A stretch of DNA of 64,000 nt, from NCBI GenBank assembly GCA_003212275.1, contig QCQE01000001.1, forward strand, positions 62,001 through 126,000, written 5' to 3'. A program made the position numbers and the translations under genes. The notes beneath the pieces were generated by a model. That model saw only the letters and a list, made by a program, of their open reading frames with translations, was not told the DNA's origin and did no database searches. This document shows positions 43,077-53,203 of this stretch, piece by piece. The stretch comes from Pelagibacteraceae bacterium AG-447-N18. Lineage in GTDB: Bacteria; Pseudomonadota; Alphaproteobacteria; Pelagibacterales; Pelagibacteraceae. Numbering within the stretch: the first letter of the stretch is position 1; every line of letters begins with the position of its first letter.

Positions 43077-44480
43077 ATGTCTAATACTCTTTACGACAAA
43101 ATTTGGAAAGAACACTTAGTTGATCAACAAGATGATGGAACAGCTTTATTATTTGTTGATAGGCATCTTGTTCATGAAGTGACCAGCCCACAAGCATTTG
43201 AAGGTTTACGAAATTCTAAAAGAAAAGTAAGACATCCAAAGCTTACATTGGCCGTTGCAGATCACAACGTCCCAACTACTGATAGAACCAATGGTATTTC
43301 AGATAAAGAATCTAAAATTCAAGTTGATACATTAGAAAAGAATTGCAAGGAATTTGATATCCAACTCTTTGGAATGGAGGACAAGCGTCAAGGCATAGTT
43401 CATATAATTGGTCCTGAACAAGGATTTACTCAACCTGGAACAGTTATAGTTTGTGGAGATAGTCATACAGCTACACATGGAGCATTTGGTGCTTTAGCAT
43501 TTGGCATAGGTACCTCAGAGGTTGAACACGTACTAGCAACACAAACTTTAGTGCAAAAAAAAGCAAAAAATTTCAGAATTAATGTTAATGGAAAACTTCC
43601 ATTAGGTGTTACTTCAAAAGATGTAATTTTACAAATAATTGGAAAAATAGGAACAGCAGGTGGAACAGGATGTGTTATTGAGTATGCTGGTGATTTAATC
43701 AGATCATTGAGTGTTGAGCAAAGAATGACTATATGCAACATGACTATAGAGGGTGGAGCAAGAGCAGGTTTGATTGCACCAGACGAAAAAATTTTCAAGT
43801 ATTTGGAGGGAAAACCTATGTCACCCAAAGGTGAAAAATGGGATAAAGCTTTAGCGTACTGGAGAAGTTTAAAATCTGATGATGGTGCAAATTTTGATAA
43901 AGAAATAAGTCTTCAAGCTAATGAAATTTCACCGATGATTACCTGGGGAACTTCACCTCAAGATGTAATTACAATTGAGGATAAAGTACCAAACCCAAAC
44001 AATGAAAAGGATGAGGATAGAAAAAATTCTATTGAAAGAGCTTTAAAATATATGGGTTTAAAACCTGATATGGCCGCTAAAGATATTAAGATAGATAAGG
44101 TTTTTATAGGAAGTTGCACAAATGGAAGAATTGAGGATTTACGAGAAGCAGCAAAGATTTTAAAAGATAAAAAAATTGCCTCTCATGTTCATGCAATGGT
44201 TGTTCCAGGATCTGGTTTAGTGAAAGAACAAGCAGAGCAAGAAGGTTTACATAAAATATTTGAAGAGTCTGGTTTTGAATGGAGAGAACCAGGATGTTCT
44301 ATGTGTTTGGCAATGAATGCTGATAAATTAAAACCAGAGCAAAGATGTGCATCAACATCAAACAGAAACTTTGAGGGAAGACAAGGCAGAGGTGGAAGAA
44401 CACACCTTGTGAGCCCAGGAATGGCAGCTGCAGCAGCAATTTCTGGAAATTTGGATGATGTTAGAAAGTATCAAAATTAA
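43077..44480 (+). CDS. leuC: 3-isopropylmalate dehydratase large subunit
   Basis: 467 residues. Aconitase-family enzyme of leucine synthesis. '[20 protein letters not shown]', '[11 protein letters not shown]', '[20 protein letters not shown]' and the three 4Fe-4S Cys ligands ('FIGSCTNGR' and '[11 protein letters not shown]') are present, as is '[20 protein letters not shown]'. Works as a heterodimer with LeuD, which starts on its stop codon's last base. Confidence 0.97.
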   Translation: MSNTLYDKIWKEHLVDQQDDGTALLFVDRHLVHEVTSPQAFEGLRNSKRKVRHPKLTLAVADHNVPTTDRTNGISDKESKIQVDTLEKNCKEFDIQLFGMEDKRQGIVHIIGPEQGFTQPGTVIVCGDSHTATHGAFGALAFGIGTSEVEHVLATQTLVQKKAKNFRINVNGKLPLGVTSKDVILQIIGKIGTAGGTGCVIEYAGDLIRSLSVEQRMTICNMTIEGGARAGLIAPDEKIFKYLEGKPMSPKGEKWDKALAYWRSLKSDDGANFDKEISLQANEISPMITWGTSPQDVITIEDKVPNPNNEKDEDRKNSIERALKYMGLKPDMAAKDIKIDKVFIGSCTNGRIEDLREAAKILKDKKIASHVHAMVVPGSGLVKEQAEQEGLHKIFEESGFEWREPGCSMCLAMNADKLKPEQRCASTSNRNFEGRQGRGGRTHLVSPGMAAAAAISGNLDDVRKYQN

Positions 44481-45085
44481 TGCAAAAATTTTCTACATTA
44501 AAAAGTATTCCAGCATATTTACCAATAGTAAATATCGATACTGATATGATTATCCCAAAGCAGTTTTTAAAAACTATTAAAAGAACTGGACTTGGAAAAA
44601 ATTTGTTTTTTGAAATGAGGTATGATGATAATGGAAATAAAATACGGGATTTTATATTAAATCAAGATCCATTTACAAATTCGAAAATACTGATAGCAGG
44701 AAAAAACTTTGGTTGTGGATCCTCAAGAGAACACGCTCCTTGGGCATTATTAGATTTTGGTATTACATGTGTAATTAGCTCCAGTTTTGCTGATATTTTT
44801 TATAGCAATTGTTTTAAAAATGGAATTTTACCAATTATTGTTGATGAGGAAAAAATTAAAGAGTTGTCTGAATATGCTAATAGAAAAGAGGAAATTTCAG
44901 TAGATCTTAAAGAAGAAAAAATAGTTTATGGTAATAATGAAATTAAATTTAAAATAGACTCCTTTAAAAAGAAATGTCTTCTCGAAGGTTTAGATGATAT
45001 TGCGCTATCTTTAAATAAGTCTGATAAGATAAAAAGTTTTGAGCAAAAATTAAAAAGCTCTAAGCCATGGATTATAAGTGATTAA
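44480..45085 (+). CDS. leuD: 3-isopropylmalate dehydratase small subunit
   Basis: 201 residues. '[20 protein letters not shown]', '[20 protein letters not shown]' and '[20 protein letters not shown]' are LeuD signatures (swivel domain). Partner of LeuC. Overlaps leuC by one base and leuB by eight, a compact leuCDB operon. Confidence 0.97.
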   Translation: MQKFSTLKSIPAYLPIVNIDTDMIIPKQFLKTIKRTGLGKNLFFEMRYDDNGNKIRDFILNQDPFTNSKILIAGKNFGCGSSREHAPWALLDFGITCVISSSFADIFYSNCFKNGILPIIVDEEKIKELSEYANRKEEISVDLKEEKIVYGNNEIKFKIDSFKKKCLLEGLDDIALSLNKSDKIKSFEQKLKSSKPWIISD

Positions 45086-46184
45086 GGTAAAAAAGAGAAA
45101 GATACTATTACTTCCCGGAGATGGTATTGGTCCCGAAGTTATTGGTGAAGTAAAAAAAATTATCAATTGGTTCAATGATAAAAAGTCTCTAGATTTTGAG
45201 ATGGATGAAGATTTAGCGGGAGGATGCTCTTACGATAAGCATGGTACACCGATTACAGATGAGGTTTTTTATAAAGCATTAGAAAGTGCAGTTGTTATGT
45301 TAGGCGCTGTAGGAGGACCAAAGTGGGATAATGTTGAGTTTTCCAAAAAACCTGAGAGAGCACTTTTAAAACTAAGAAAAGAATTAAAACTATTTGCTAA
45401 TTTGAGACCAGCGATATGTTTTAAACAATTAGTTGATGCCTCAACATTAAAACCTGAAATTGTCTCAGGTTTAGATATTATGATTGTAAGAGAGTTAACT
45501 GGAGGAATATATTTTGGTGAGCCTAGAGGAATTAAACCAATAGAAAATGGTGAAAGAAAAGGGATTAATACTCACACTTACACAAGCAATGAGATTATAA
45601 GAGTTGCTAGAGTTGCCTTTGATTTAGCAAAAAAAAGATCAAACAAAGTAACTTCTTGTGAAAAATCTAATGTTATGGAGGCAGGCCAACTATGGAAAGA
45701 AGAGGTCCAGACATTACACGATAAAGAATTTAAAGACGTTGAACTAAGTCATATGCTTGCAGACAATTGTGCTATGCAGTTGTTGAGAAATCCAAAGCAA
45801 TTTGATGTAATTGTAACAGATAATTTGTTTGGAGATATGTTATCTGACCAAGCCTCAATGTTAACTGGATCATTAGGTCTTTTACCTTCTGCGTCTTTAG
45901 GTGCAAAAAATAAAGATGGAGAGATGAGGGCTATGTATGAACCTATTCATGGTTCGGCTCCAGATATAGCTGGTAAAAGTATTGCTAATCCAATAGCTAC
46001 AATTTTAAGTTTTGCTATGGCTTTGAGATATTCATTAGATTTAGATAAAGAGGCAGAAGCTCTGGAAAAAGCTGTACAGGATGTATTAAATGATGGTTTA
46101 AGAACTAAAGATATTTTATCAAAAGGTACAAAAGAGGTGACTACATCACAAATGGGTGATGCGATCATTTCAAAATTGCAATAA
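45078..46184 (+). CDS. leuB: 3-isopropylmalate dehydrogenase
   Basis: 368 residues from GTG 45078. NAD-dependent decarboxylating dehydrogenase: '[20 protein letters not shown]', '[17 protein letters not shown]' (substrate Arg), '[15 protein letters not shown]', '[20 protein letters not shown]' (metal Asp) and '[19 protein letters not shown]'. Final enzyme of this leucine segment; leuA is not in the window. Confidence 0.97.
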   Translation: MIKVKKRKILLLPGDGIGPEVIGEVKKIINWFNDKKSLDFEMDEDLAGGCSYDKHGTPITDEVFYKALESAVVMLGAVGGPKWDNVEFSKKPERALLKLRKELKLFANLRPAICFKQLVDASTLKPEIVSGLDIMIVRELTGGIYFGEPRGIKPIENGERKGINTHTYTSNEIIRVARVAFDLAKKRSNKVTSCEKSNVMEAGQLWKEEVQTLHDKEFKDVELSHMLADNCAMQLLRNPKQFDVIVTDNLFGDMLSDQASMLTGSLGLLPSASLGAKNKDGEMRAMYEPIHGSAPDIAGKSIANPIATILSFAMALRYSLDLDKEAEALEKAVQDVLNDGLRTKDILSKGTKEVTTSQMGDAIISKLQ

Positions 46185-46210
46185 TTAATTAATTATTTTA
46201 GAATCAAATT

Positions 46211-47974
46211 ATGCCAACTTATACTGCACCCGTTGAAGATATGATGTTTCTTTTTGAAAAACTAAGAAACAACAAAGAGTATAATGAATTGGAAAAATAT
46301 AAAGAAGTTACCCCAGATTTAGTAAAAGATATTCTACAGGAAGCAGCAAAAATAAATCAAAATTTAATTTTACCATTAGCCAAAGTTGGAGATGAAAATC
46401 CTGCAATTTTAGAAAACGGAGTTGTTAGAACGCCTCCGGGTTACAAAGAGGCTTATAAAAAATATATTGAGGATGGTTGGACATCTTTATCATGTGATCC
46501 AAAATATGGGGGTCAAGGCATGCCAAAAACAGTGAGCGCATTTTTTGATGAAATGCTATCCTCTGCTAGCCTTTCTTTTAAACTCTATAGCGAACTTAGT
46601 ATTGGTGCTTATAATTGTATTAACCATCATGCTAGCGATGAAATAAAAAATAAATATTTACCAAAAATTGTAGAAGGTAAGTGGAGTGGAACAATGTGCT
46701 TAACTGAGCCAGTATGTGGTACTGATTTAGGGCTACTAAAAACAAAGGCTAAAAAACAATCTGATGGTACATTCAAATTAACTGGACAGAAAATTTTTAT
46801 TACCTCTGGTGATCACGATTTAACTGAAAATATTATTCATTTGGTTTTAGCAAGAGTGGAAGACTCTCCGGCTGGTACCAAAGGTATCAGTCTGTTTTTA
46901 GTTCCAAAGTTTATTGTAAAAGAAGATGGGAATGTTGGTCCAAGAAATGGAATATCAACTGGTTCTATCGAAACAAAAATGGGAATTAAAGGATCAGCAA
47001 CTTGTGTTCTTAATTTTGATGAAGCAACTGGTTACATGATTGGTGATAAGGAAAAAGGTTTGAGCGCAATGTTTACGATGATGAATCTTGAGAGGATCGT
47101 TGTTGGGATACAGGGTTTGGGTATATCAGAGATTGCTTATCAAAATTCACTTTCATACGCAAAAGAGAGAAAGCAAGGTAAGTCGAATAATTCAAAATCT
47201 AAAAATGGTGCTGATTTTATAATTGAACATGCAGATATTAGAAGATCGTTGTTAAATATGAAATCTATTATTGAGGGCGAGAGAGCCTTATGTTTTTGGT
47301 TATCTCAACAAACTGAGGTAAGCTTATATCATCCAGATGAAAAAGCTCGGCAGGAGGCATCTGATTATGTCTCATTAATGACTCCGGTAGTTAAATCCTT
47401 GTTTACAGATTTAGCAATGGAAATCACTAGTGATGCAATGCAAATTTATGGTGGATATGGTTATACTAAAGATCAAGGAATAGAGCAGTTGTATCGAGAT
47501 AATAGAATCACACCAATTTACGAGGGCACGAATTCTGTACAAGCTGCTGATTTAGTTTTTAGAAAATTATCAAATAAGAACGGGAATGTAATTTATAAAT
47601 TTTTAGATCAGGTTAAAAATGAATGTAATTCTAACAACGAAAAAATAAGACCATTCATCTCAGATTTTAATAATTATTTAGATGTATTAAAAAAATTTAG
47701 TGATTGGATGATTGAGAAATCTAAAACAGATAAAGATGATGTAAGTGCTGCTGCTAATGATTATCTTAAAACTCTCGGATTTGTTTCGATTGCTTACGCA
47801 TGGATAAAAGTACTAGAGGTAAGCTTTAAAGATTATAATGAAAATAAAAATTTTTATGAGGACAAAATCAATACCGCTAGGTTTTATTTTGATAAAGTGC
47901 TACCAAGAGCTGAACAACATTACAAATCAGCAATTTCTGGAAGCTCCAATATTATGAATTTTAAATTCAATTAA
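46211..47974 (+). CDS. dmdC: 3-methylmercaptopropionyl-CoA dehydrogenase (acyl-CoA dehydrogenase)
   Basis: 587 residues, the long acyl-CoA dehydrogenase type. 'GTMCLTEPVCGTDLGLLKTK', 'FKLTGQKIFITSGDHDL', 'IETKMGIKGSATCVLNFDEA', 'EITSDAMQIYGGYGYTKDQG' and the catalytic Glu in 'ITPIYEGTNSVQAADL', then the C-terminal domain found in DmdC ('RAEQHYKSAISG'). Oxidises MMPA-CoA to methylthioacryloyl-CoA with FAD. Gene order dmdC-dmdB-hydrolase-dmdA supports this over a general fatty-acid role. dmdB starts directly after its stop. Confidence 0.88.
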   Translation: MPTYTAPVEDMMFLFEKLRNNKEYNELEKYKEVTPDLVKDILQEAAKINQNLILPLAKVGDENPAILENGVVRTPPGYKEAYKKYIEDGWTSLSCDPKYGGQGMPKTVSAFFDEMLSSASLSFKLYSELSIGAYNCINHHASDEIKNKYLPKIVEGKWSGTMCLTEPVCGTDLGLLKTKAKKQSDGTFKLTGQKIFITSGDHDLTENIIHLVLARVEDSPAGTKGISLFLVPKFIVKEDGNVGPRNGISTGSIETKMGIKGSATCVLNFDEATGYMIGDKEKGLSAMFTMMNLERIVVGIQGLGISEIAYQNSLSYAKERKQGKSNNSKSKNGADFIIEHADIRRSLLNMKSIIEGERALCFWLSQQTEVSLYHPDEKARQEASDYVSLMTPVVKSLFTDLAMEITSDAMQIYGGYGYTKDQGIEQLYRDNRITPIYEGTNSVQAADLVFRKLSNKNGNVIYKFLDQVKNECNSNNEKIRPFISDFNNYLDVLKKFSDWMIEKSKTDKDDVSAAANDYLKTLGFVSIAYAWIKVLEVSFKDYNENKNFYEDKINTARFYFDKVLPRAEQHYKSAISGSSNIMNFKFN

Positions 47975-49591
47975 ATGAGTCATTACGATACTAATTTAGA
48001 TAAGAATAGTGCAAATTATGTTCCTTTAACTCCTTTGACTTTTTTGAAGAGAGCAAAAGAGATTTATCCTGATTATGAAGCAATTATCTATGAAGATCGT
48101 AAATACACCTGGGCTGATGTTTACAAACGTACTATTAAATTTGCAAGCGCCCTTAATAAAATTGGAATTAAAAAAGGAGATACTGTCTCATTTTTAGCTT
48201 TCAACACACCTGAAATTTTTGAGGGACATTACTCTGTTCCTATGTCTGGTGCAGTATTAAATACAATTAACATAAGATTAGATGCTAAAACTATTGCTTA
48301 TATTTTAGAACATAGTGATGCTAAAGCTCTTGTTGTTGATAGACAATTACACATAGAAGTTAAAAAAGCGTTAAGCACTTTAAAAAAGAAAATCACAATT
48401 ATTGATATAGTTGATAAGTTTGCAGACCAATCAAAGTGTGAAAAAATTGGTGATCTAGAATACGAAAGTTTTTTAAATACTGGTGATGATAATTTTGATT
48501 GGAAAATGCCAGAGGACGAGTGGCAAGCAATATCATTGAGCTATACATCCGGAACTACTGGAAACCCTAAAGGTGTTGTTTACCATCATCGGGGATCATA
48601 TTTAATGTCCACGGGTAGTGCAGTTGCCTGGAACATGCCAAACAGACTTAATTTTTTAACTATCGTACCAATGTTTCACTGCAATGGATGGGGTTATCCT
48701 TGGACTATACCCATGTTAAATGGAAGAACAATTTGTTTGAGAAATATAGATGTAAAAAAAATATTTGAATTAATAGATAAACATAATGTTACTCACTTTG
48801 GTGGAGCGCCTATTGTACTAAATATGATAACTGGTGCACCAGAGACTGATAGAAAAAAATTAAAGCAAAAAGTATACGTCCTTACTGCAGGAGCCCCACC
48901 GCCAAGTATAATTTTCAAAAAAATGAAAGAACTAGGTTTTGAAGTTATGCATGTTTATGGATTAACTGAAACTTATGGGCATGTAACTCAATGTGCGTGG
49001 AATGATGCTTGGAATGACTTCGATGAGGAAAAGCAGAACGAAATTAAAGCAAGACAAGGAGTTAGATACCCAAATACAGAAGGGATTGCTGTGATGAATC
49101 CAGAAACAATGACTGAAGTTCCAAAAGATGGAAAGACGATTGGTGAAATAATGATTAAAGGAAATGTAGTCATGAAGGGTTATTTTAAGGATAAGGATGC
49201 TACAAATAAAGCGATGGCTGGTGGCTGGTTTCATTCTGGTGACTTAGCTGTCATGCATCCAGATGGATATGTAAAAATCCAGGATAGGTCTAAAGATATA
49301 ATAATTTCTGGAGGTGAAAACATATCCTCTATAGAAATAGAAAATACTCTTGCAAAACATCCTTCAGTATCTATTGCAGCCGTTGTAGCTAAACCAGATG
49401 AAAAATGGGGAGAGGTACCTTGTGCATTTATTGAGATGGTAAAGGATAAACCAACAACCGAGAAAGAATTAATTGGTTTTTGTAAAGAAACTCTCGCAGG
49501 TTTCAAGGTGCCAAAACAAGTTGTTTTTTGTGAACTACCTAAAACATCGACAGGAAAAATTCAAAAATTTGAATTGAGAAAAAAATTTTAG
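47975..49591 (+). CDS. dmdB: 3-methylmercaptopropionate-CoA ligase
   Basis: 538 residues, ANL superfamily. AMP-binding P-loop 'SLSYTSGTTGNPKGVVYHHR', A5 'HVYGLTETYGHVTQCAWND', A7 'GWFHSGDLAVMHPDGYVKIQ', A8 'RSKDIIISGGENISSIEIE' and catalytic Lys in 'LPKTSTGKIQKFELR'. The N-terminal 'YVPLTPLTFLKRAKEIYPD' is typical of this medium/short-chain ligase group. It activates MMPA, the product of DmdA, using ATP and CoA. Position beside dmdC and dmdA makes the DMSP assignment strong. Confidence 0.9.
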   Translation: MSHYDTNLDKNSANYVPLTPLTFLKRAKEIYPDYEAIIYEDRKYTWADVYKRTIKFASALNKIGIKKGDTVSFLAFNTPEIFEGHYSVPMSGAVLNTINIRLDAKTIAYILEHSDAKALVVDRQLHIEVKKALSTLKKKITIIDIVDKFADQSKCEKIGDLEYESFLNTGDDNFDWKMPEDEWQAISLSYTSGTTGNPKGVVYHHRGSYLMSTGSAVAWNMPNRLNFLTIVPMFHCNGWGYPWTIPMLNGRTICLRNIDVKKIFELIDKHNVTHFGGAPIVLNMITGAPETDRKKLKQKVYVLTAGAPPPSIIFKKMKELGFEVMHVYGLTETYGHVTQCAWNDAWNDFDEEKQNEIKARQGVRYPNTEGIAVMNPETMTEVPKDGKTIGEIMIKGNVVMKGYFKDKDATNKAMAGGWFHSGDLAVMHPDGYVKIQDRSKDIIISGGENISSIEIENTLAKHPSVSIAAVVAKPDEKWGEVPCAFIEMVKDKPTTEKELIGFCKETLAGFKVPKQVVFCELPKTSTGKIQKFELRKKF

Positions 49592-49599
49592 GTAATTGA

Positions 49600-50376
49600 T
49601 TGATATTTGAAATAGAAAATAAAACTATTCATGCATCTGATGCAGGTCAAGGCATAGATCCGAAAAAACAAACAATAGTATTTCTTCATGGAAGTGGCCT
49701 TTCACACATAGTTTGGTCATTAACTGAACAATTTTTTTCGAATAAGAATTTTAATGTATTGTCTATCGATCTTCCTGGTCATGGAAATTCAGATGGACCA
49801 TGCTTAGATACCATAGAAAAAATTACTGATTGGTTAGAAAGTGTATTTAAAAAATTACAATTAAAAAATTTGATTTTAGTTGGTCATTCTCAAGGATGTT
49901 TAGAAATACTTGAATATGCTTTCAAATATAAAAGCAGGTTAAATAAATTAGTTTTTGTTGGAGGTTCAAATAGAATGCCAGTTCATCCTGATTTAATAGA
50001 ACTTGCAAAAAATGGCGACTCTGATGCTGTAAAATTAATGATGAAATGGGGTTATGAAGGCTCAAAAAAATTTATTGGTGGGAATCCAGTAGAAAAAATA
50101 ATTCAGTCTCCGAGAGATATTAGTGAAGTTTTAGCAGTCGATCTAAATGCGTGTAATAATTACTCAAATGGGTTAGAGGCAACAAAAGTTTTAGATCTTC
50201 CCACATTACTTATTTTTGGAGAGTTAGATAAAATGATCAATTTAGATGCAGGGAAAAAATTTTCAAATTTAGTAAAAAACTCATCTACTCATGTAATTAA
50301 AGGTTGTGGCCATATGATAATGATTGAAAAAGCATTTGAAATGAGAGAAAAGATTTTAGAATTTTTAATTAAATGA
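49600..50376 (+). CDS. Alpha/beta hydrolase within the DMSP demethylation cluster
   Basis: 258 residues from TTG 49600. Soluble alpha/beta hydrolase: oxyanion '[15 protein letters not shown]', '[14 protein letters not shown]', nucleophile '[15 protein letters not shown]' (GHSQG), Asp in '[14 protein letters not shown]' and His in '[13 protein letters not shown]'. The catalytic triad is complete. Its stop overlaps the dmdA start (ATGA) and it lies nine bases after dmdB, so it is expressed with the pathway. A role as thioesterase/esterase on a pathway intermediate is possible but untested. It is not DmdD, which is a crotonase-fold hydratase. Confidence 0.82.
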   Translation: MIFEIENKTIHASDAGQGIDPKKQTIVFLHGSGLSHIVWSLTEQFFSNKNFNVLSIDLPGHGNSDGPCLDTIEKITDWLESVFKKLQLKNLILVGHSQGCLEILEYAFKYKSRLNKLVFVGGSNRMPVHPDLIELAKNGDSDAVKLMMKWGYEGSKKFIGGNPVEKIIQSPRDISEVLAVDLNACNNYSNGLEATKVLDLPTLLIFGELDKMINLDAGKKFSNLVKNSSTHVIKGCGHMIMIEKAFEMREKILEFLIK

Positions 50377-51482
50377 AAAGTTATCCGATAGCAAAATCAA
50401 GAAGAGTTAGAAGTACACCCTATACTTCTAGAATAGAGAATCAAGGTGTTACCGCTTATACCGTTTATAATCATATGCTTTTACCAGCAGCTTTCGGTTC
50501 CTTGGAAGAGTCTTGTGATCATTTAAAAAAGAATGTTCAGATATGGGATGTAGCTGCAGAAAGACAGGTTGAAATTTCAGGCAAAGATGCTGCAAAACTT
50601 GTACAACTCATGACTTGTAGAGATTTATCGAAATCCAGAGTAGGAAGATGTTATTATTGCCCTTTGGTCGATGAAAATGGAAATTTGGTAAATGATCCTG
50701 TTATTTTAAAATTAGCTGAAGATAGATGGTGGATTTCAATTGCTGATTCTGATGTAATTTTTTTTGCAAAAGGTCTTGCTTCAGGAAATAAATTTGATGT
50801 TAAAATTTTTGAACCAATCGTAGATATCTTAGCAGTTCAAGGTCCTAAATCTTTTGATTTAATGGAAAAAGTTTTTGGTGAAAAAATAAAAGAGTTAAAA
50901 TTTTTTGGATTTGATTATTTCACTTTTAATGGGGCAAAACATTTAATAGCTAGATCTGGTTGGTCAAAACAAGGTGGTTTTGAAATTTATGTTGAAAACA
51001 CCGACTCAGGTTTGAAGTTATACGATCATCTTTTTGAAATCGGTAAAGAATTCAATGTTAGACCTGGATGTCCAAATTTAATCGAAAGGATTGAGAGTGG
51101 TTTACTTTCTTATGGGAATGATTTTGATAACAATGATAATCCATTTCAATGTGGTTTTGATAAATATATCGATTTAGAGACCGATATAAACTTTTTAGGT
51201 AAAGATAAACTTAAAAAAATCAAAGAAAAAGGAATTGATAGAAAGCTAATGGGTGTTCAGATAGATTTAACCAAGATTCTTTTAACTAGTTCTTTAGACA
51301 TCAAGAATATTGAAGGGAATATAATTGGAGAACTAAGATCCGCTTGTTACTCGCCACATTTTAAAAAAGTTATTGGTATTGCAATGATAAAAGAACCATA
51401 TTGCAAAGCATCTTCGTCCGGAACAATAGAAATTGATGGAAATTCTTTAGCTCTTAAAGTTTGCGATTTACCTTTCATCTAG
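50373..51482 (+). CDS. dmdA: Dimethylsulfoniopropionate demethylase
   Basis: 369 residues, the length known for the Pelagibacter enzyme. GcvT-like fold: '[20 protein letters not shown]', '[20 protein letters not shown]', '[20 protein letters not shown]', '[14 protein letters not shown]' (folate-site Glu), '[20 protein letters not shown]' and a C-terminal '[17 protein letters not shown]'. Transfers a methyl from DMSP to THF, giving MMPA and 5-methyl-THF, in the cytoplasm. Distinguished from GcvT by the DmdA-type start, by the '[14 protein letters not shown]' region and by the dmdB/dmdC neighbours. Confidence 0.95.
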   Translation: MKSYPIAKSRRVRSTPYTSRIENQGVTAYTVYNHMLLPAAFGSLEESCDHLKKNVQIWDVAAERQVEISGKDAAKLVQLMTCRDLSKSRVGRCYYCPLVDENGNLVNDPVILKLAEDRWWISIADSDVIFFAKGLASGNKFDVKIFEPIVDILAVQGPKSFDLMEKVFGEKIKELKFFGFDYFTFNGAKHLIARSGWSKQGGFEIYVENTDSGLKLYDHLFEIGKEFNVRPGCPNLIERIESGLLSYGNDFDNNDNPFQCGFDKYIDLETDINFLGKDKLKKIKEKGIDRKLMGVQIDLTKILLTSSLDIKNIEGNIIGELRSACYSPHFKKVIGIAMIKEPYCKASSSGTIEIDGNSLALKVCDLPFI

Positions 51483-51497
51483 TATAAAACTTAGATC

Positions 51498-52505
51498 ATG
51501 AATATTGCAATTGTAGGAGCAACAGGAAATGTTGGTAGGAAAACATTGGAAATTTTGGAGAGAAAAGAATTTTCTATAGATAATTTATATTTAGTTGCGT
51601 CCTCAAAAAGTGTTGGAAAAAAAATTGGTTTTAGAGGTAAGGAAATGGATGTCCTTGATTTAGAAAATTTTGATTTCTCAAAAGTTAATATTGCTTTTTT
51701 TGCAGCTGGTGGAAAAATTTCTGAAAAATTTGCTGAAAGAGCAGCAAAAAATTGCTTGGTAATTGATAACTCTAGTTTTTTTAGAATGGATCCAGAAGTA
51801 CCTTTGATAGTTCCACAAGTAAATTCAGATGATCTAAAAAAAATTAAAAAAAATATTATTGCAAATCCGAATTGTTCAACAGCTCAATTAGTGATTGCTC
51901 TTAAACCTTTACACGATCTATTTATTATCAAAAGAATTGTCGTGTCTACTTATCAATCAGTTTCTGGAGGTGGAAAAGCTCCCATGGATGAACTTATTGA
52001 GCAAACTAAATTAGTTTTAGATGGTAAAAAAGTATCATCTAAAAATTTTACAAAACAAATAGCTTTTAATGCCATCCCTCATATCGATCAATTTGCAGAT
52101 GATGGTTATACTAAGGAAGAGTTAAAAATGATGAACGAAACTAAAAAAATTTTAGATACCGAAATTGATTTAACAGCAACATGTGTGAGATTACCAATCT
52201 CTGTTTCTCATTCTGAGTCAGTCAACTTACAATTTGAAAAACCTTTTACTCTGGAAAAGGTAAGAGATGCTTTGAATAATTTTGAAGGTTGTAAAGTTAT
52301 TGATGAAAGAAATGATGGCGGTTATTCAACTCCAATTGAAGCAGAAGGAATGGATGAAACTTTTATTTCAAGGATAAGAGAAGATAAAACAATTAAAAAT
52401 GGATTAAATTTATGGATCGTTTCAGATAATCTTTTGAGAGGCGCGGCTTTGAATGCAGTAGAAATTGCAGAAACAGTAATTAAAAACAATTACCATGGAA
52501 AATAA
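51498..52505 (+). CDS. asd: Aspartate-semialdehyde dehydrogenase
   Basis: 335 residues. NADP motif 'IVGATGNVGRKTLEIL', nucleophile in 'IANPNCSTAQLVIALKPL', 'VSTYQSVSGGGKAPMDEL' and the His-containing 'CVRLPISVSHSESVNLQF'. Makes aspartate semialdehyde for lysine/DAP, threonine and methionine. Its 3' end overlaps sdhC by 11 bases, so it may head the sdh transcript. Confidence 0.96.
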   Translation: MNIAIVGATGNVGRKTLEILERKEFSIDNLYLVASSKSVGKKIGFRGKEMDVLDLENFDFSKVNIAFFAAGGKISEKFAERAAKNCLVIDNSSFFRMDPEVPLIVPQVNSDDLKKIKKNIIANPNCSTAQLVIALKPLHDLFIIKRIVVSTYQSVSGGGKAPMDELIEQTKLVLDGKKVSSKNFTKQIAFNAIPHIDQFADDGYTKEELKMMNETKKILDTEIDLTATCVRLPISVSHSESVNLQFEKPFTLEKVRDALNNFEGCKVIDERNDGGYSTPIEAEGMDETFISRIREDKTIKNGLNLWIVSDNLLRGAALNAVEIAETVIKNNYHGK

Positions 52506-52878
52506 AAAACCATTATCTCCTCACATACAAGTTTATAAATGGCATATTTCGTCTTTAGTATCCATTTCACACAGAATTACGGGCATAATAAATATAATTG
52601 GAATAACGTTAATTTGTTTGTGGGCATCTTTATTATTATTAGGAGAAAATAGTTATGAGGCTGTTAATTTACTATTAAATTCTCAAATTGGAAAATTTAT
52701 TACTTTAGGTTTGACCTGGTCTTTTTGTTTTCAAATTTTAAGTGAGATAAGACATTTGATAATGGATTTAGGTTATGGATTTGAACTTAAGACAACTAAA
52801 ATAACTGGTCTTTTAGTAATTATAGGGTCAATCTTTTTAACTATAATTTTATATTTGATCGGAAAAAATTTATTTTAA
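52495..52878 (+). CDS. sdhC: Succinate dehydrogenase cytochrome b-type subunit SdhC
   Basis: 127 residues, three helices. 'LSPHIQVYKWHISSLVSISH' followed by 'RITG' is the SdhC signature and keeps the quinone-site Ser and Arg. The second helix reads 'SFCFQILSEIRHLIMDLGYG'; in E. coli and most alphaproteobacteria the heme b ligand His occupies the position that is Gln here (seven before RH). So heme ligation from this subunit looks lost. It anchors SdhAB in the membrane and passes electrons to ubiquinone. Confidence 0.93.
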   Translation: MENKKPLSPHIQVYKWHISSLVSISHRITGIINIIGITLICLWASLLLLGENSYEAVNLLLNSQIGKFITLGLTWSFCFQILSEIRHLIMDLGYGFELKTTKITGLLVIIGSIFLTIILYLIGKNLF

Positions 52879-52879
52879 A

Positions 52880-53203
52880 ATGATTACTGCAACAAAAAAA
52901 TGGATTTTTTTAAAAATAAGTGGAGCAATATTAGTTCCATTAATGGCCTGGTTTATTCTAAGTTTTATTAGTATTTATGATCAGAGTTATTCGGAAGTAT
53001 TGGAATTTTTTACGAATCCATTATCTAAGTTTTTATTTAGTTTATTTATTATTACTGCATATTTCTTTTCAGCATTAAGTATTAGTGAGGTTTTTGAGGA
53101 TTATATAAAAGATTATAAAATCAAAAATGTCGCAAATGGTTTTTTGTACCTATCAGCTGTGGTAATTCCATTAATTACAATTATATTATTAATTAACTTA
53201 TGA
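52880..53203 (+). CDS. sdhD: Succinate dehydrogenase membrane anchor subunit SdhD
   Basis: 107 residues with three helices (about 10-32, 48-70, 82-105). '[11 protein letters not shown]' keeps the Asp-Tyr of the quinone site. The heme b ligand His expected 12 residues before that Tyr is Phe, and the whole protein contains no His. Identity rests on its position between sdhC and sdhA and the D-Y motif. Start follows sdhC by one base; stop overlaps sdhA by four. Confidence 0.9.
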   Translation: MITATKKWIFLKISGAILVPLMAWFILSFISIYDQSYSEVLEFFTNPLSKFLFSLFIITAYFFSALSISEVFEDYIKDYKIKNVANGFLYLSAVVIPLITIILLINL

